Positions 33,826 to 45,127 of a DNA stretch of 64,000 nt are shown here, piece by piece. The stretch covers positions 62,001-126,000 of the forward strand of contig JAIQDT010002047.1 of assembly GCA_021521415.1 (NCBI GenBank), written 5' to 3'. The position numbers and the translations under genes are program-made. The notes under the pieces are model-generated. The model saw only the letters and a program-made list of their open reading frames with translations, did no database searches and was not told where the DNA came from. The DNA is from Bidens hawaiensis (lineage: Eukaryota > Streptophyta > Magnoliopsida > Asterales > Asteraceae). Every line of letters begins with the position of its first letter. The stretch's first letter is position 1.

Positions 33826-34380
33826 TGAGCGCACACGCATGGCGGAGAGTTGAGCGCGCATGCAACCCGCTATGGCGGAGAGTAATCGCCGGGAGCGCGC
33901 ATGCAACCCGCTATGGCGGAGAGTAATCGCCGGGAGCGCGCATGCAACCCGCTATGGCGGATTGGTGATCCAAGGTCGCGTATGCATGGCGGCGGAATGG
34001 TGATCCGCGGGCGCGCATGCACAGCGGCTGAAAGTTGAACGCGCATGCATGTCGGGAGTTGAGCGCGCACGCATGGCGGGAGTTGAGCGCGCATGCATGG
34101 CGGCGGGTTGAGCGCGCATGCATGGAGGCGGGTTGAGCGCGCATGCATGGCGAAGGGTTGCGTGCGCATGCATGGCGTTAGAGTCTTGACCCTCAGCACT
34201 GCGCATGCATGGCGTCGGGGTGTTCCTCCGATGCGGCGCATGCATGGCCGGGAGAGTTCGTCCCGTCACTTGTATGGCGTCGGAGTGGTGATCCGTGAGT
34301 GCGCATGCATGGCGGCGGAGTGTTAGTCCGCGGGCGCACATGCATAGCGGCTGAAGGTTGAGCGCGCATGCATGGCGGTG
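33826..34380. repeat. GCGCATGCATGGCGG array 1
   Basis: Units of roughly 25-50 bp share GTTGAGCGCGCATGCATGGCG or GTGATCCGCGGGCGCGCATG (trimmed cores). Spacing is irregular because units of two lengths are mixed. It ends directly against the LTR-like block at 34381. Confidence 0.8.
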
Positions 34381-35157
34381 TGTTGTGAAAATGAGTAAAG
34401 GACTTAGAATATATTTTCTTGCCTGGCTCCAACTGTGGAGGTGGTGTGGTATTTATAGTATTAGGGTTTCCAATGATTGGGCTCAGACCCAATTAGGGCC
34501 TTTTTGGCCTCCTCCTATTCCTTCGCGCCACGTGTACTTAGGACACCTGGTGCTTTTTCATTGATTATTTTCTGACCAAGGTATTTTACCTGACCCATGT
34601 GCCATCACGTGGTGGCACATGGGTTTTGCTGAGTTGTCCACCCTTCATTGGCAGCTGTCAACATCAGCACATTCTTTATTTCTTAAAAGATACCTTCTGG
34701 AAGGTTTTCTGATGAGTACAATCATGGTTGTCCTTATCCTGGTTTGGATTAGACTATTGTGTCATTTGTTGTGTTGTCCTTTATGCGCCTATCCCGGGGA
34801 TGCGCAAGGTCTTCTCTTTATTCTCACGCGCAGATGTTTCATGCGCAGATGTGATATGCGTGAGCATATGATGCGTAAGCATATGTAATATGAGTGAGCA
34901 TGTGATATGCGCCACGCGCAGATGTGATGTGCGTGAGCATATGTGATGCGTGAGCATATGTGATATGCGTGAGAATATGTGATGCGTGAGCATATGTGAT
35001 GCGTGAGCATATGTGACATGCGTGAGCATATGTGGTATGCGCTACGCGCATAGGTTTTGGCTTTGTGTCTTCATGACATCCTGATTTCAAGCCTCTTGTC
35101 TATATCTTGTGGGTTGACCCGCCCCGCTCGATGCTAAGGCGGGTGCATACCCCTTCA
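34381..35157 (-). repeat. Third, internal LTR-like block inside the minisatellite element
   Basis: On the minus strand it starts TGAAGGGGTATGC and ends TTTTCACAACA, paralleling the outer LTR ends TGTAGGGGTATGG and TTTCAACA. It is preceded by the purine tract ACTGGGGGGCT (35158-35168 region), and contains CTATAAATA near its 3' part and a GGGCTCAGACCCAATTAGGG stretch like that of the outer LTRs. The body otherwise differs from them, at 777 bp. No target duplication surrounds it. It seems to be an LTR of a related family captured in the interior. Confidence 0.5.
34840..35050. repeat. GTGAGCATATGTGATGC short tandem array
   Basis: Units of about 16-23 bp (GCGTGAGCATATGTGAT) recur about ten times, with two GCGCAGATGTGAT variants. 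The block lies inside the internal LTR-like sequence. Minus-strand His/Thr/Ile-rich frames here are artefacts. Confidence 0.8.
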
Positions 35158-35610
35158 AGCCCCCCAGTCTAATGTGTGTCTTGTCTCGCGCGAGCGAGGT
35201 AAGATAGATATTAGACTTAATAGTTTGCTTTTTTAATAGGGCTTGTTTTTTTCTTTTTCTTTTCTTGTACGCGCGTTGCGCGAAATTCCATCCCTTTGGT
35301 TAAAACGAATCGTCAATGCATGTGGTTGGTTGGTGTTGACATGCATCAGAGATGGAGACGTTATGTGTCAGACCTTCGTGTGCTCGGCGCCAGCGTGCAT
35401 GCGTGATGGCGCGCTGCTGCTTCATGGCGGTGGAACTCATGCATGGTGGCATGCACCATGGCGGCCAGATGGTTATCCGCGGTGGCGTGTACGCGTGGTG
35501 GCGTAATGACATTACGCGGTGGCGAGGTTCACTTGTGGCGCGTATGAATGTTGACGGAATGTTAATCCGCGACTGTGCGCATGTATGGTGGAAATGTATT
35601 GAACCACGGT

Positions 35611-35960
35611 GGCGCATGCGTGGTGGCGATGTACTGAACCGTGGTGGCGCATGCGTGGTGGCGATGTATTGAAACGCGGTGGCGCATGCGTGATGGCGGT
35701 GTATCGAACCGCGGGGGCGCATGCGTGGTGGTGGTGTATCGAACCGCGGTGGCGCATGCGTGATGGCGGTGTATCGAACCGCGGTGGCGCATGTGTGATG
35801 GCGGTGTATCGAACCGCGGTGGCGCATGCGTGATGGCGGTGTATCGAACCGCGATGGAGCATGCGTGATGGCGGTGTATCGAACCGTGATGGCGCATGCG
35901 TTGTGGCGGTGTATCGAACCGCGGTGGCGCATGCGTGGTGGCGGTGTATCGAACCGCGGT
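35611..35960. repeat. Strict 35-bp tandem array, ten copies
   Basis: Ten units of exactly 35 bp start at 35611 with GGCGCATGCGTG(A/G)TGGCG and end TGTATCGAACCGCGGT, in unbroken phase. Because 35 is not a multiple of three, each frame cycles through all three readings of the unit, and several frames stay open for 70-210 codons on both strands without being genes. Looser copies precede it from about 35578. Confidence 0.9.
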
Positions 35961-36639
35961 GGCGCATGCGTGTGCTTGTTGAATATAAGGTATGCTTACA
36001 CATTGAAACTTGAACAAGGTTGTAAGCAAATTATTTTTACTTAATCCTTAACAGTTGTCATATTTCAAGTTATTTTGCGATATTCTGAATATGCTGACAC
36101 TTGCCTTGGCATTTTATTATTCCTATTTTGCGCGACGTTATCGTGCATTTATTATAGGGAATTTTGAATGAGTTTTTTAGCCTTTACGTGTCAGTATGTG
36201 TTACTCTGCCTATATCCATTATAATCCCATGCGCGGCCCCGACCTAAGACCTTAACAACTATGCTTTGGCACGTGTTTTGCCTTAGTTGTGCTTAGGTAT
36301 TTTTATGGTCCAGCTGCGCAATACGTAGGATGGGTGCTATGAGTAACTCATATTATTGGGCTAAGGCCCTGACGTTTTAGAGTTAAAACTCGTCAACGCG
36401 TCTGAGCTTGGAGCTCGCGCATGTATGTTTTACTTCGTTTTATTTTTAGTTTGATGTCAATACGATGTTGTCATATTGCTCAAAATTAATAAAGGGAAGT
36501 GTGAAACATGTATGCAAGAGATAATAGAACGCATATTAGTTTGGTGTGGGGAGTCCATATTCTTGGTAAAGGTCTGTTAGGCTCTCCGCCGCCTTCCTTC
36601 TTGTCACCTTCTCCGCGATTAAGAATGTCTTTGGGGTTG

Positions 36640-37460
36640 GGCGCGCATGCATGGCGGGGGTTGAGCGCGCATGCATGGCGGGAGTTGTTTCGCAGGGCGC
36701 CTGTTCATAGCGGCGGAATACATCATCCGAGGCGGCGCGCATGCATGATGGCGGGTTGTTGATCCGCGGGGTTGCGCATGCAAGGCGTCGGAGTGTTCCT
36801 CCAATGCGGCTTCCTCCGAGGCGGCGCATGCATGGCGAGGAGTGTTCCTCCGATGTGACACATGCATGGCGGCGGAGTGGTGATCCGCGGGCGCGCATGC
36901 ATAGCGGCTGAAAGTTGAGCGCGCATGCATGGCGGAGAGTTGAGTGCGCATGCATGGCGAAGAGTTGAATGCACATGCATGGCGTCGGAATCTTTTATAA
37001 GTGGTGGAGTGTTGATCCGCGGCTACACGCATGCATGGTGGTGCATCAGCCGCGACGCGCGGATGCATGGTGACGAAACCTTCCACGGGCGGTGGAGTGT
37101 TGATCCGCGGCTGCACGCATGCATGGCTGCGGAATCTTGATCCTCGGCAGTGCGCATACATGACGGCGGAGTGGTGACTCATGGGCGCTCATGCATGGTG
37201 GCGAAGTCTTGATCTTCGGCACTGCATGGAAGCGAAGACTTGATCTCCGGTGGCGCGCATGCGTGGTAGCAGAATCTTGATCCTCCGCAGTGCCCTTGCA
37301 TGGCGGTGGAGTGGTGATTCGCGGGCGCGCATGCATGGCGACGAAGTGATGATTCGCGGGCGCGCATGCATGGCGGCGAAGTGATGACTCGCGGGCGCGC
37401 ATGCACGGCGTCGGGAGTGTTGTTCGCTGGAGCGCACGTGATGACGGAGTACTGATCTGC
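36640..37460. repeat. GCGCATGCATGGCGG array 2
   Basis: Same core motif as array 1, with longer mixed spacers (GGAGTGGTGATCCGCGGGC, GAATCTTGATCCTCGGCA). Units vary from about 25 to 60 bp. The minus frames of 75-187 codons here are repeat artefacts. Confidence 0.8.
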
Positions 37461-37802
37461 GATGGCGCACGTGCGGCCATCACATTTTTCCGCGATGGCG
37501 ATGGCGCAGTATATGATGTCTCTTCCATTTTGAGGATGAGAGAAAGTTAGATCTGTGATTTTAAACCTAAAATCCAGATCTACAACCTAGATCTAGATCT
37601 TTTTCAGCTTCATTTTTGCATAGATCTGGAAGCAACTTTTAGATCTATGGATCTTTTTGAGCTTTAATAGAACAAATCTTGAAGCATCTTTTTGTAAACT
37701 TCCAGATCTGGATTTTAGTTGGGAGAAAGAAAATCACAGATCTAGAATAATGGATGAACAGATCTGAGAACCGAGACGAAAATCGAAGGGTGTTCGTTGC
37801 CG

Positions 37803-37819
37803 TCCCGCGGATGGCGCCA
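37803..37819 (-). other. Primer-binding site of the minisatellite element
   Basis: Minus-strand TGGCGCCATCCGCGGGA begins one base after the 5' LTR end. This sets the element's orientation. Confidence 0.65.
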
Positions 37820-37820
37820 A

Positions 37821-38229
37821 TGTTGAAACATGAAATGAATCTGACCTGATCCAAGACGATGTTCCTCGGTGTTCGAGATGAACGAACCATGACTCGATCT
37901 TCTTCTCCGGTAGCCCGAGATCTGCAAAGGCTTTTGGGGGTGTGGAGGTGACTGCTAAGAAATCTCGAGGATCTCTTGTTTACAGACACAAAAATGGTTA
38001 TGGTGGTGACTCTTATTGAGAGCAACAACAACCCTTAATAAGGAGGTGGAGACCTCCTTATATAGGGAGCCTCATGGCCACCATCATGGTACCCTAATGG
38101 GCCTAGCCCAGTTAGGGTTACCTCCACAAAACCCCCTCAGCCCAATAATATTGTATTAGTCCATATAATAAAATAAGCCAGACATAATAAATTAAGGTCG
38201 TAAGCCGGGTTTAGTACCATACCCCTACA
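37821..38229 (-). repeat. 5' LTR (right) of the minisatellite element
   Basis: 409 bp, minus-strand TGTAGGGGTATGG to TTTCAACA. Differs from the left copy at about nine positions, mostly transitions. The TATA box and the AAGGAGGT inverted repeat are conserved. Confidence 0.88.
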
Positions 38230-38942
38230 TCTGGGAACCCCATTTGAGCCAAGATTGAGACTAAAAACTGCCAATTCACATTATCGTGTGCCTTTTCAAA
38301 ATCAATCTTCAAGAAGAATGCTTTGTATTTAGCCTTATTTGCCATGCAATAAGTTCATTCACAGTAAGCGGCCCATCTAATATAATCTTCCCTTCCAGGA
38401 AAGTCGATAGGTACTCAGAGATTACTGAGCCTAGCACCTTCTTCAATTGGTTCGCTAAAATCTTTAAAATCACCTTGTTAATGACCCCGACCAGATTTAT
38501 CGGCTTGTACTCGTTTAGATTTTCTGGGTCCTTGCACTTAGGAATCAAAGTGATAAAAGAGGAGCTACATCCTCTATTTATCTTCCCACGTTCATGAGAC
38601 TTGTCCAACAAATTTAAAACTGTTTAAAGAACCTGAAATTGAACCCATCTGGGCCGGTGCTCGGTCCCGTTACACTCGAAAACAGCTTTTTTAATTTCTT
38701 CTTTAGAAAATTTTGCAGTTAAGAAGGAGCCAACACACCACGGAAATCTGTTTAAAATTATGACCCTCCAGAATGGGTCTATCCAGAATCTCTTCTTTAA
38801 ACCTTTGTCTAAAAAAACTAAAAACCTCCTTTATAATGATATTCGATTTCTCACACCATTTACCATTTATCATTAGTTCCTGAATAACATTCTTTCTTTT
38901 CCTGTTGTTAATAAAATTATGAAAAAAATGCCGAATTGTCAT
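38230..38942 (-). pseudogene. LINE ORF2: linker and first half of RT
   Basis: From 38942 the frame shows MTIRHFFHNFINNRKRKN (linker), then after a shift the RT start: SSFITLIPKCKDPENLNEYK, PINLVGVINKVILKILANQL, FLEGKIILDGPLTVNELIAW. The next block, KIDFEKAHDNVNW in a further frame, ends at the LTR insertion site. Reverse transcriptase would prime cDNA synthesis on nicked chromosomal DNA. Confidence 0.8.
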
Positions 38943-39103
38943 CTCCGTACATCGCTCACTTGACCCTTGACCGTTTTCTAAGATCCTTCACCTTAAATCT
39001 ACCAGAACCGACAATTCATTCAAACACTCTAACCTTATCCATTCCTCCTCTTCAGATAACTTTCTTGACTCCATCTCCAACTCAAGCTTATGCAACTCAT
39101 CTT

Positions 39104-40052
39104 TCAAATCAGCTTCTTTATTTTTAGTAACCCCTCACCATGTCTTAATCTCATTCCTAAGAATATCAGGTTTCTTGACCAGCCCCAAGTCCGGGGTTCC
39201 TTTGAATGCCACTTATCACATGCCGCCCGAATTACTCCTTCAAAATCTCTTCTACCCAGCCAAGAATTAAAAAATCGGAAAGGACGATGGCCAAAATTGG
39301 AAGAGTTAATTATCAAAATCCAAATCACTGGTCTATGATCCGATAAAAACTTCGGCAACACTCTAAGACAAGCTTCGGGCCAACAATCAACAACTCCTGG
39401 ACTAACTAGAAACCTATCAAGTTTGCTTAATTTGTTCCCCACAGAGAACGTGAACTTACCCCCTTTGATCATAACGTACTCGATCAGATCATTTTCAAAA
39501 ACAAATTCATTAAAGTCTCTAGCACCGACCGGGTTGAAACTAGAATTTGCCCTTTCATTTTGCGTCCTGACCACATTAAAATCTCCTAACAAGAACCATA
39601 ACCAAGAATAAGAACCTTTGAGATTCGAAATCCGATCCCACAGGCCCCTTTTATCAACTGTCCCTTGTGAGGCATACACATTCATGATACAAAACAACTC
39701 ATCCCGTCCTATGATAGAACCTATAAGAAACAAAAAATTCCTATCCTTGATCGTTTCAACACATTTGAAAACAACATCCCATAGGCAAAGCAAACCCCCG
39801 ACCTACCCGTGGCTCCAACAAAATCCATCACAAACGTAGATTTATCCCATAACTTGCCAAACGATTATCCAAAGCATTAGCTAGCGTCTCTTGTATTGCC
39901 AACAAAGAAATTGCTTTTTTAATTTTTAATTCCTGGATCCACGCCGTTTGGTATCCCCATCCAAACCCGACCATCGTCCCCACCGCCCCCTCCCTCAATA
40001 GTGGCGTTAGTTTCTTCCTTCTAATCGTTACCAGTATCCTCGTCTTCCACAT
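39104..40052 (-). pseudogene. LINE ORF2: apurinic-type endonuclease
   Basis: Two frames together cover the domain. 40052-39828 ends with SLLAIQETLANALDNRLASY (start of the fold, catalytic Glu in QET). 39793-39104 holds LFCIMNVYASQGTVDKR, LLGDFNVVRTQNER, GGKFTFSVGNKLSKLDRFLV and FLSDHRPVIWIL. GDFN, LDRFL and SDHRP are the usual active-site motifs. One frameshift near 39800 and loss of the start disable it. Confidence 0.85.
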
Positions 40053-40399
40053 GAACCTTCTCCATCATATCCACCTCAATAGTTTTGTTAGTTTCCTCCT
40101 CCAAATCGTTACCGGTATCTCCAGCTTCCACACGTACCTCCTCCACCAAAGCCTCCACCTATGCCTTTATCTACCCCTTCCATTTCCAAATCTACACTCG
40201 GCTCAAACCTATGGTCTTCCGACACCCTGAACGACCCAGGATCCTCAACTGTTCCACGATCCCCAACCTCACCATACACTCTGTCTCTTTCAAGCCTCAA
40301 GAACTCATCTAACCAAACGCGTCATCTAACTTGGGCCTTTTTTCCTCCCCGGCCTAATTCACTCTGGTCCAAATCTTTATTATTTCAAGATTACGCATA

Positions 40400-41740
40400 A
40401 TTGAACCATGGCCCACCCCACCTTTTGTATTAAAAATAAAATCTGCCGCTGCTGGGACCGCTTCTGACTTCTCGTTCACACCCCTCTGACCCGCTGCCCA
40501 ACCAAAATCCTCGAAACCTACTTCACTTCCTTTATCATAATTGATCTTTAAGACATCCTTTCTCTTCCATAGAATTGTTCGAAACCGGACTGTTTGAGAC
40601 CGTCTTCTTTGACTTCTTTCTAACCTCTCTGGCCACCAGAAACTCGACTCGTCCCACCCACTCCGGGTCCCACATGCCTATCTCTTCCGAATCTTGACCT
40701 CTTCCTCTATACTTTTTCCATCCCCAACAATAATCCTCACACAATCCATCCACAAATCGCCATTGTTCCAACTGATTTGCGACCGATGAACCACTTGACC
40801 CAGCAGAGCACCCAAAGAGGTTAGCACATCCGCATCACACAAATGTAAGGGTACCCCCACAATAAGAAGCCATGCAATCCTTTCGAACGGAATAGATTGC
40901 CCACACCAATCCTCTAACTTGGAAAACCATAAACCCCATAACTCTTTGTTTTCCGTAAAAGCAATAGCAGATGTAGTATTATCGAAGGCCAACAGAACAT
41001 GAAGTCCTCCGATGTACTGAATATTGAATCCAAAACCAGTAGCCTCCTTTAACAAAGATTTTAGCATTCTCAACTTCTTCAAATCCAAAGCCACCCCTAC
41101 TAGGGATCTTTTGTGAATATCGAGAATGCCTCTGTCTTCTCCAGAGTAACCTGCTCCAAGACCTTGTGCTCTTCAACAGGAACATTCAAACATGCATCTT
41201 TATACGATCTCACCGTCGGTATACAATGAGCGCTGACTGGCTTCTGAATTCCTTCCGCTCTACACCCTGACGCCGATACCGCGACCCTCCCTTCTTATGC
41301 CTCTTTTCTACAATCACCTTCGCCTCTTCATTTTCACCAGCACATAATGCAACTTTCACAAATAGTTTACTATTTCCCATAATTACTTATTTGAGTTTCG
41401 CCTCGAATTCCATAATGTCTCCAACTTTCCTGAATGAGAAAAAACCAAACAATTTCCTCTCTTGTCCTTCTTCCTAGTGATATAATCGTTCACCACCTCC
41501 CCAAATTCACCAAAAAACTCCAACATATCTTTTTGACTAGGAGGTTAGACACAAAAACCTCACCAACTTATCTCTCTCCTTTACCCTCATCCACTTAGTC
41601 TCTTTCTCTTCTATTTCTCCTATCATCGATTGCTTCTTGCCACCCCTCATCATCATCGAGAGAGAAACTCCTCCAACTTCATTATAAGGTTTTTTTATCA
41701 GTTCAAATACTATAAACAAAAGAATGGCAAATAACATTAA
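40400..41740 (-). pseudogene. LINE ORF1 (RNA-binding protein), broken
   Basis: The N-terminal part in several frames (41737-41130) has an RRM-like stretch: KLVRF, FFGEFGEVVNDYITRKKDK and ..IMGNSKLFVKVAL. The main frame 41094-40678 shows WGLWFSKLEDWC, RIAWLLIVGVPLHLCDADV, LGALLGQVVHRS and WMDCVRIIVG, the DUF4283-like block common in plant LINE ORF1. ORF1 coats element RNA. Confidence 0.7.
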
Positions 41741-41762
41741 AACTATGACTACTTTACATTAA

Positions 41763-41857
41763 TACTCCCTTTGTCCCATTAAAAGTGTCATGGTTTGAAA
41801 CACACAAAGTTCAAGGTAGATTGAATGATTACTTTTTTTTGCTTACCAAATGACAAT
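41763..41857. repeat. Possible MITE terminal repeat
   Basis: TACTCCCTTTGTCCCATTAAAAGTGTCA resembles the left end of plant Stowaway-like MITEs (key TACTCCCT..GTCCCA). No matching right end was found nearby. Confidence 0.3.
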
Positions 41858-42089
41858 TGTAACACCCGTAAATTTTCGTTAAAAGGAATCAAACCTTATA
41901 GAGTTTGTATTTTAACCGAGACCCAGTCTGGCATCTTTAGGATCTCCTAGTCATTCTCAAAATGTCATGTTAATCAACCTTTAGAAACAAGACATCACAT
42001 TATGAAAGTTGGAGGGCCATAGTGTAAATATATTATAATCTAAAAAACCCTAACCTTGCCCCATTTGCTGGTCCGATCTGCATCTCTTG
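41858..42089 (+). repeat. Ty3/gypsy LTR fragment
   Basis: Starts TGTAACACCCGTAAATTTTCG, a common opening of plant gypsy LTRs, and stops where the Copia-type sequence TGTTGAGTCAG begins at 42090. No interior is seen. Confidence 0.35.
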
Positions 42090-43150
42090 TGTTGAGTCAG
42101 ACATTACAAGGAAGATTGGAATCTTCTCAACCTCCTCAAGAAATCGGCTAAGTATGGACTTCGAGCAAGCTTGGATAATCGAGCATGGTTTTACTACCTC
42201 AAGCATGGTGTTTCAGACCAACTTCTGTGAATTCTTCTAAGTGTTGAAGGCTTCGAGCAAGCTACACTTTGCCGAGCAAACGTGTTCTTCATCGAGTATG
42301 GATTGCCAATCGAGCAAACAACTTGATCATCTAGCTTATACCAAGTACTCCAAGCACATTGGTGGATTGAGCATGGATGCAATAAATATGATGTCAAATG
42401 TTCTAAGTATAGACTTCGAGCATAGTTCAGTCCCGAGCAAGCTATGCATCCGAGCATGCTGAAGATTGTTTAAATAAGTCTCTAAGACAGGATTGAAGAC
42501 ATCAAGGAGAATATGTGTGCTCGATGGAATTATTCGAGCAAAGCAAGGATTAGTCAAGGAGATTGCGGCATGCTGGGGGAGAATATTTTCTATCTGAAAA
42601 TATTCTAAGTAAAGTGTGCTCGAAGACAAGTATCGAGCATGATGTGCATATCAAGTCTGCTCGAACAAGATATATCATACTCGAAGACTTGTTTACACTT
42701 GTGTTTTTATTCTAGTAATTCATTATGTAATGATAGGGCTTCTAGAAGGAATGTTAGGGTCTATAAATAGAATGATAGGCTGTCATTTATGGGGACGGTT
42801 TTGGACAGTTCTTTCTTGAATACGAGGGCACACACCTAAGCGAATATTCTCTTTGTCTCATTGTACAGTTGCCGCCGTCACGAAACCCTAGACATTCTCT
42901 TTATTGAATATCAGTGTTACATTGAAATGATACATTAATAATAGTGAATCTTTTGTCTATCTTGTTCTTTACTGATTATCTATTGGTACACAAACCATTA
43001 ATCATAGAGCTTGGATATTCTGATGCTGCCGAAATATCCAGGTGGCCTTTAGCTCTATAGATCAGCGTGTTCTTGTCAACCTATTAATCATAGAGCTTGT
43101 ATCTCTCTGCAGAGATTTATGATCATTGTTAATGAAATCAAACTACTGAT
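42090..43150 (+). repeat. LTR/leader of the Sirevirus-like element
   Basis: Contains about a dozen CGAGCA/CGAGTA motifs at 42160-42680, a GGGGGAGA tract at 42573, and a CTATAAATAG TATA box at 42761-42770. A CT-rich start region and a repeated ATTAATCATAGAGCTTG (43000 and 43084) follow. No clear primer site or LTR end could be fixed. Confidence 0.45.
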
Positions 43151-45127
43151 ATGCAGATTTCTCACTTTGATCTGAACAAGAAATTGCTTTCCTCTTTATT
43201 TGGTGAATGGTATACAGCCAGCAAGTTCATAAAAGAGAAAGTGAACTTTCCTAATTTCAAACTTGATGATGTTATATCCTTTCTCCAATATGCTGAACAT
43301 GAGATGATCGAAAATCACATGATTAAAGAGGAGAAGCCAAGCTTTCCTGTTACAAATGCTCTTGTGGCCCCAATGAACAATCTCTCCATCAAGATTCATC
43401 AGAGTCAACCAATCATAGAAGAACCATCAGAGACAGGATCAGTCTGTGGAGGAAGTCAGCCCAGATTCAACATCTAAATGATTGAAGATGAGAATGCTTC
43501 AACAGCTAGTGGACATCATCCCTATGCTCAAAGTTCAAGCCATGGAACTGATTACCAAGCATTATTTTCTATGTTTACTAATTCCTACAATGCCTTTGTT
43601 GCAAAAAATTTAATTCACACAAGTGTGGTGCAAGAGGACCTTGAACAGATAGATGTGGATGACTTGGAGGACATGGACCTCAAATGGCAAGCAGCCATGT
43701 TGGCTGTGAGAAGCAAAATGTTATATAACAGGACAGGAAGATCATCCTTGTAATGATAGAATCGGTTTTGATAAGTCAAAAGCAATTTGCTACAACTGCC
43801 AAAATCCTGGTCACTTTGCCAGAGAATTCAGCCTTCTAAAACAGTTTGGAAATCAGATGAATCAAACAAAATTCTATCAAAATCAACAACAGAACAGTCA
43901 AGGATATCAACAAAGGAATCAGCCAACAAATCAAAATCCTTATCGGTAACAACACAGACCCCAGCAACATGTCCAACCTTAGCAGAGAAACTACCAAAAC
44001 TACAAATACAGGGGAACCAGAACAGAGGCAATGCTACAGTGAACCAAAACAGAGATCAAGGGAATGTTGCAGCGACTTTGGAACCTCAGGATGGCAATTT
44101 TGATTGGAGTAACCATGCTGCAGAGATAGAAAAAGCAAATGTTGCATATATGGCAAAGGTTTATGAGACAGGGGAATCTTCTAACACCCAGGTAACAACT
44201 GAACCTTCTATTCCTGACCTATTAACTATTATTGATAATCTGAACGGAGAGGTAGGGAGCTGGAAGAGTGAGTGTGGATGAAAAGAGGCAATGTTGAATG
44301 TTTATGCATTAAGTGAAATAACATATGACTATCAGATAAAGAGCCTAGAAGAAGATTGTGTAGAAGCCTATCATACTCAGTCAAGGTTAAATGTTGAAAT
44401 TGAGGGATTAAAGAAGATGTACACTAAGGAAAAACTGAAGAATACTAAGCTTCAGATTCAAATAGACTTTCTCAAAAACCTTGTGTCAACTGGAAACATT
44501 ATTGGACACATTGAGAAGATAAAGCCAGAAGAGAGATACAAGAAGGTTCCACCACCCTTCTTTGACAAGTATGCACTCAAGGTGGACAAGGAGAGTAGAG
44601 AAGAATATCTAAAGCAGTTCAAGAATGTGTTTGCAGACAGAAAAGAATTTGTGGAAATATATGATAAGGTAACTGTTGATAAGAATGGTGAATTTCTAAT
44701 GAAGGAACCAATCAAACCATTTGAAGATAAAGAGGAGCAGGTAGAAATCAAGAATAAATGGAGTGAATACTCCAGTGAAGAGAGCATCTGCAGTTGCAAG
44801 AGTGAAGGTTCATCAGATGACAAGAAGAAAAGGAAGACTTCAAAGAAGATAAGTAATGATCAAATTCCAACGTTGCCAAACATAACTCCTAAGGTGAAGA
44901 AACATTATGAGAAGATGAGGAGTGAACACAAAGTGTTTGACATTTGTGAAAGGTCTAAAACAAAGAACAAGAATAACCAATCTGGAGGACACTCAAATTA
45001 TCAACACTCATATGATCGGGTTCATGCTCTTATCTACCTGGTGTTCTCAAACCATGAACTTTTTGACATAGGAGATGTTGAATATACTCCTAGAAGAAGA
45101 TATGTAGATGAAAAAGAAGTCAACATC
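43151..45127 (+). pseudogene. Sirevirus-like Gag, four frame pieces
   Basis: 43151-43477 covers the middle of the UBN2-type capsid domain (LLSSLFGEWYTASKFIKEKV, FKLDDVISFLQYAEHEM); the N-terminal half is lost. 43478-43753 ends with EQIDVDDLEDMDLKWQAAM, the counterpart of a block in both complete Gags at 58281 and 60533. A knuckle CYNCQNPGHFAREF, with its last Cys replaced, is near 43793. After a degraded Gln/Asn-rich stretch, 44291-45151 is a long charged helical C-terminus with VPPPFFDKYAL and KKKRKTSKK. The frame runs into the deletion joint at about 45127. Confidence 0.7.

Larger units (their letters stand above)
31915..38234 (-). mobile_element. Non-coding LTR element packed with minisatellites, exact 5-bp target duplication
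   Basis: Body 31920-38229 (6,310 bp), flanked by TCTGG at 31915-31919 and 38230-38234, inserted in LINE reverse transcriptase. Orientation is minus: the 5' LTR is on the right, followed by a TGGCGCCATCCGCGGGA primer site, and a purine tract precedes the left LTR. The LTRs are both 409 bp with about nine differences by eye, so the insertion is fairly recent. No gag or pol motif exists in any frame. The interior is mostly tandem arrays with 40-, 47-, 35- and about 25-bp units plus a further LTR-like block. It is a LARD-type non-autonomous element; the primer site suggests a Ty3/gypsy helper. Confidence 0.88.
29890..41740 (-). mobile_element. Plant LINE, near full length, split by an LTR element and by mitochondrial DNA
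   Basis: Read on the minus strand it has ORF1 (41737-40400), the ORF2 endonuclease (40052-39104), reverse transcriptase (38942-38230, then 31914-30880), a zinc-binding end (30411-29990) and an A-rich tail near 29910-29895. The RT is interrupted by the LTR element 31920-38229, whose removal at the TCTGG duplication rejoins the LINE, and by an atp1 fragment at 31267-31553. Stops and shifts affect all ORFs. It belongs to the same broad LINE type as the fragment at 11467. Confidence 0.85.

Noticed and set aside
35300..36029. Long minus-strand frames of 155-210 codons rich in His, Arg and Thr
   Set aside because: They follow the 35-bp array exactly; its length is not a multiple of three and three overlapping frames are open at once, so they are repeat artefacts.
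32611..37460. Regular direct repeats as a CRISPR array
   Set aside because: Units are contiguous minisatellites without unique spacers and lie inside a plant retroelement.
33624..37528. Other frames of 70-187 codons over the GCATGCATGG arrays
   Set aside because: All are low-complexity readings of tandem repeats, overlapping on both strands, with no domain motif.
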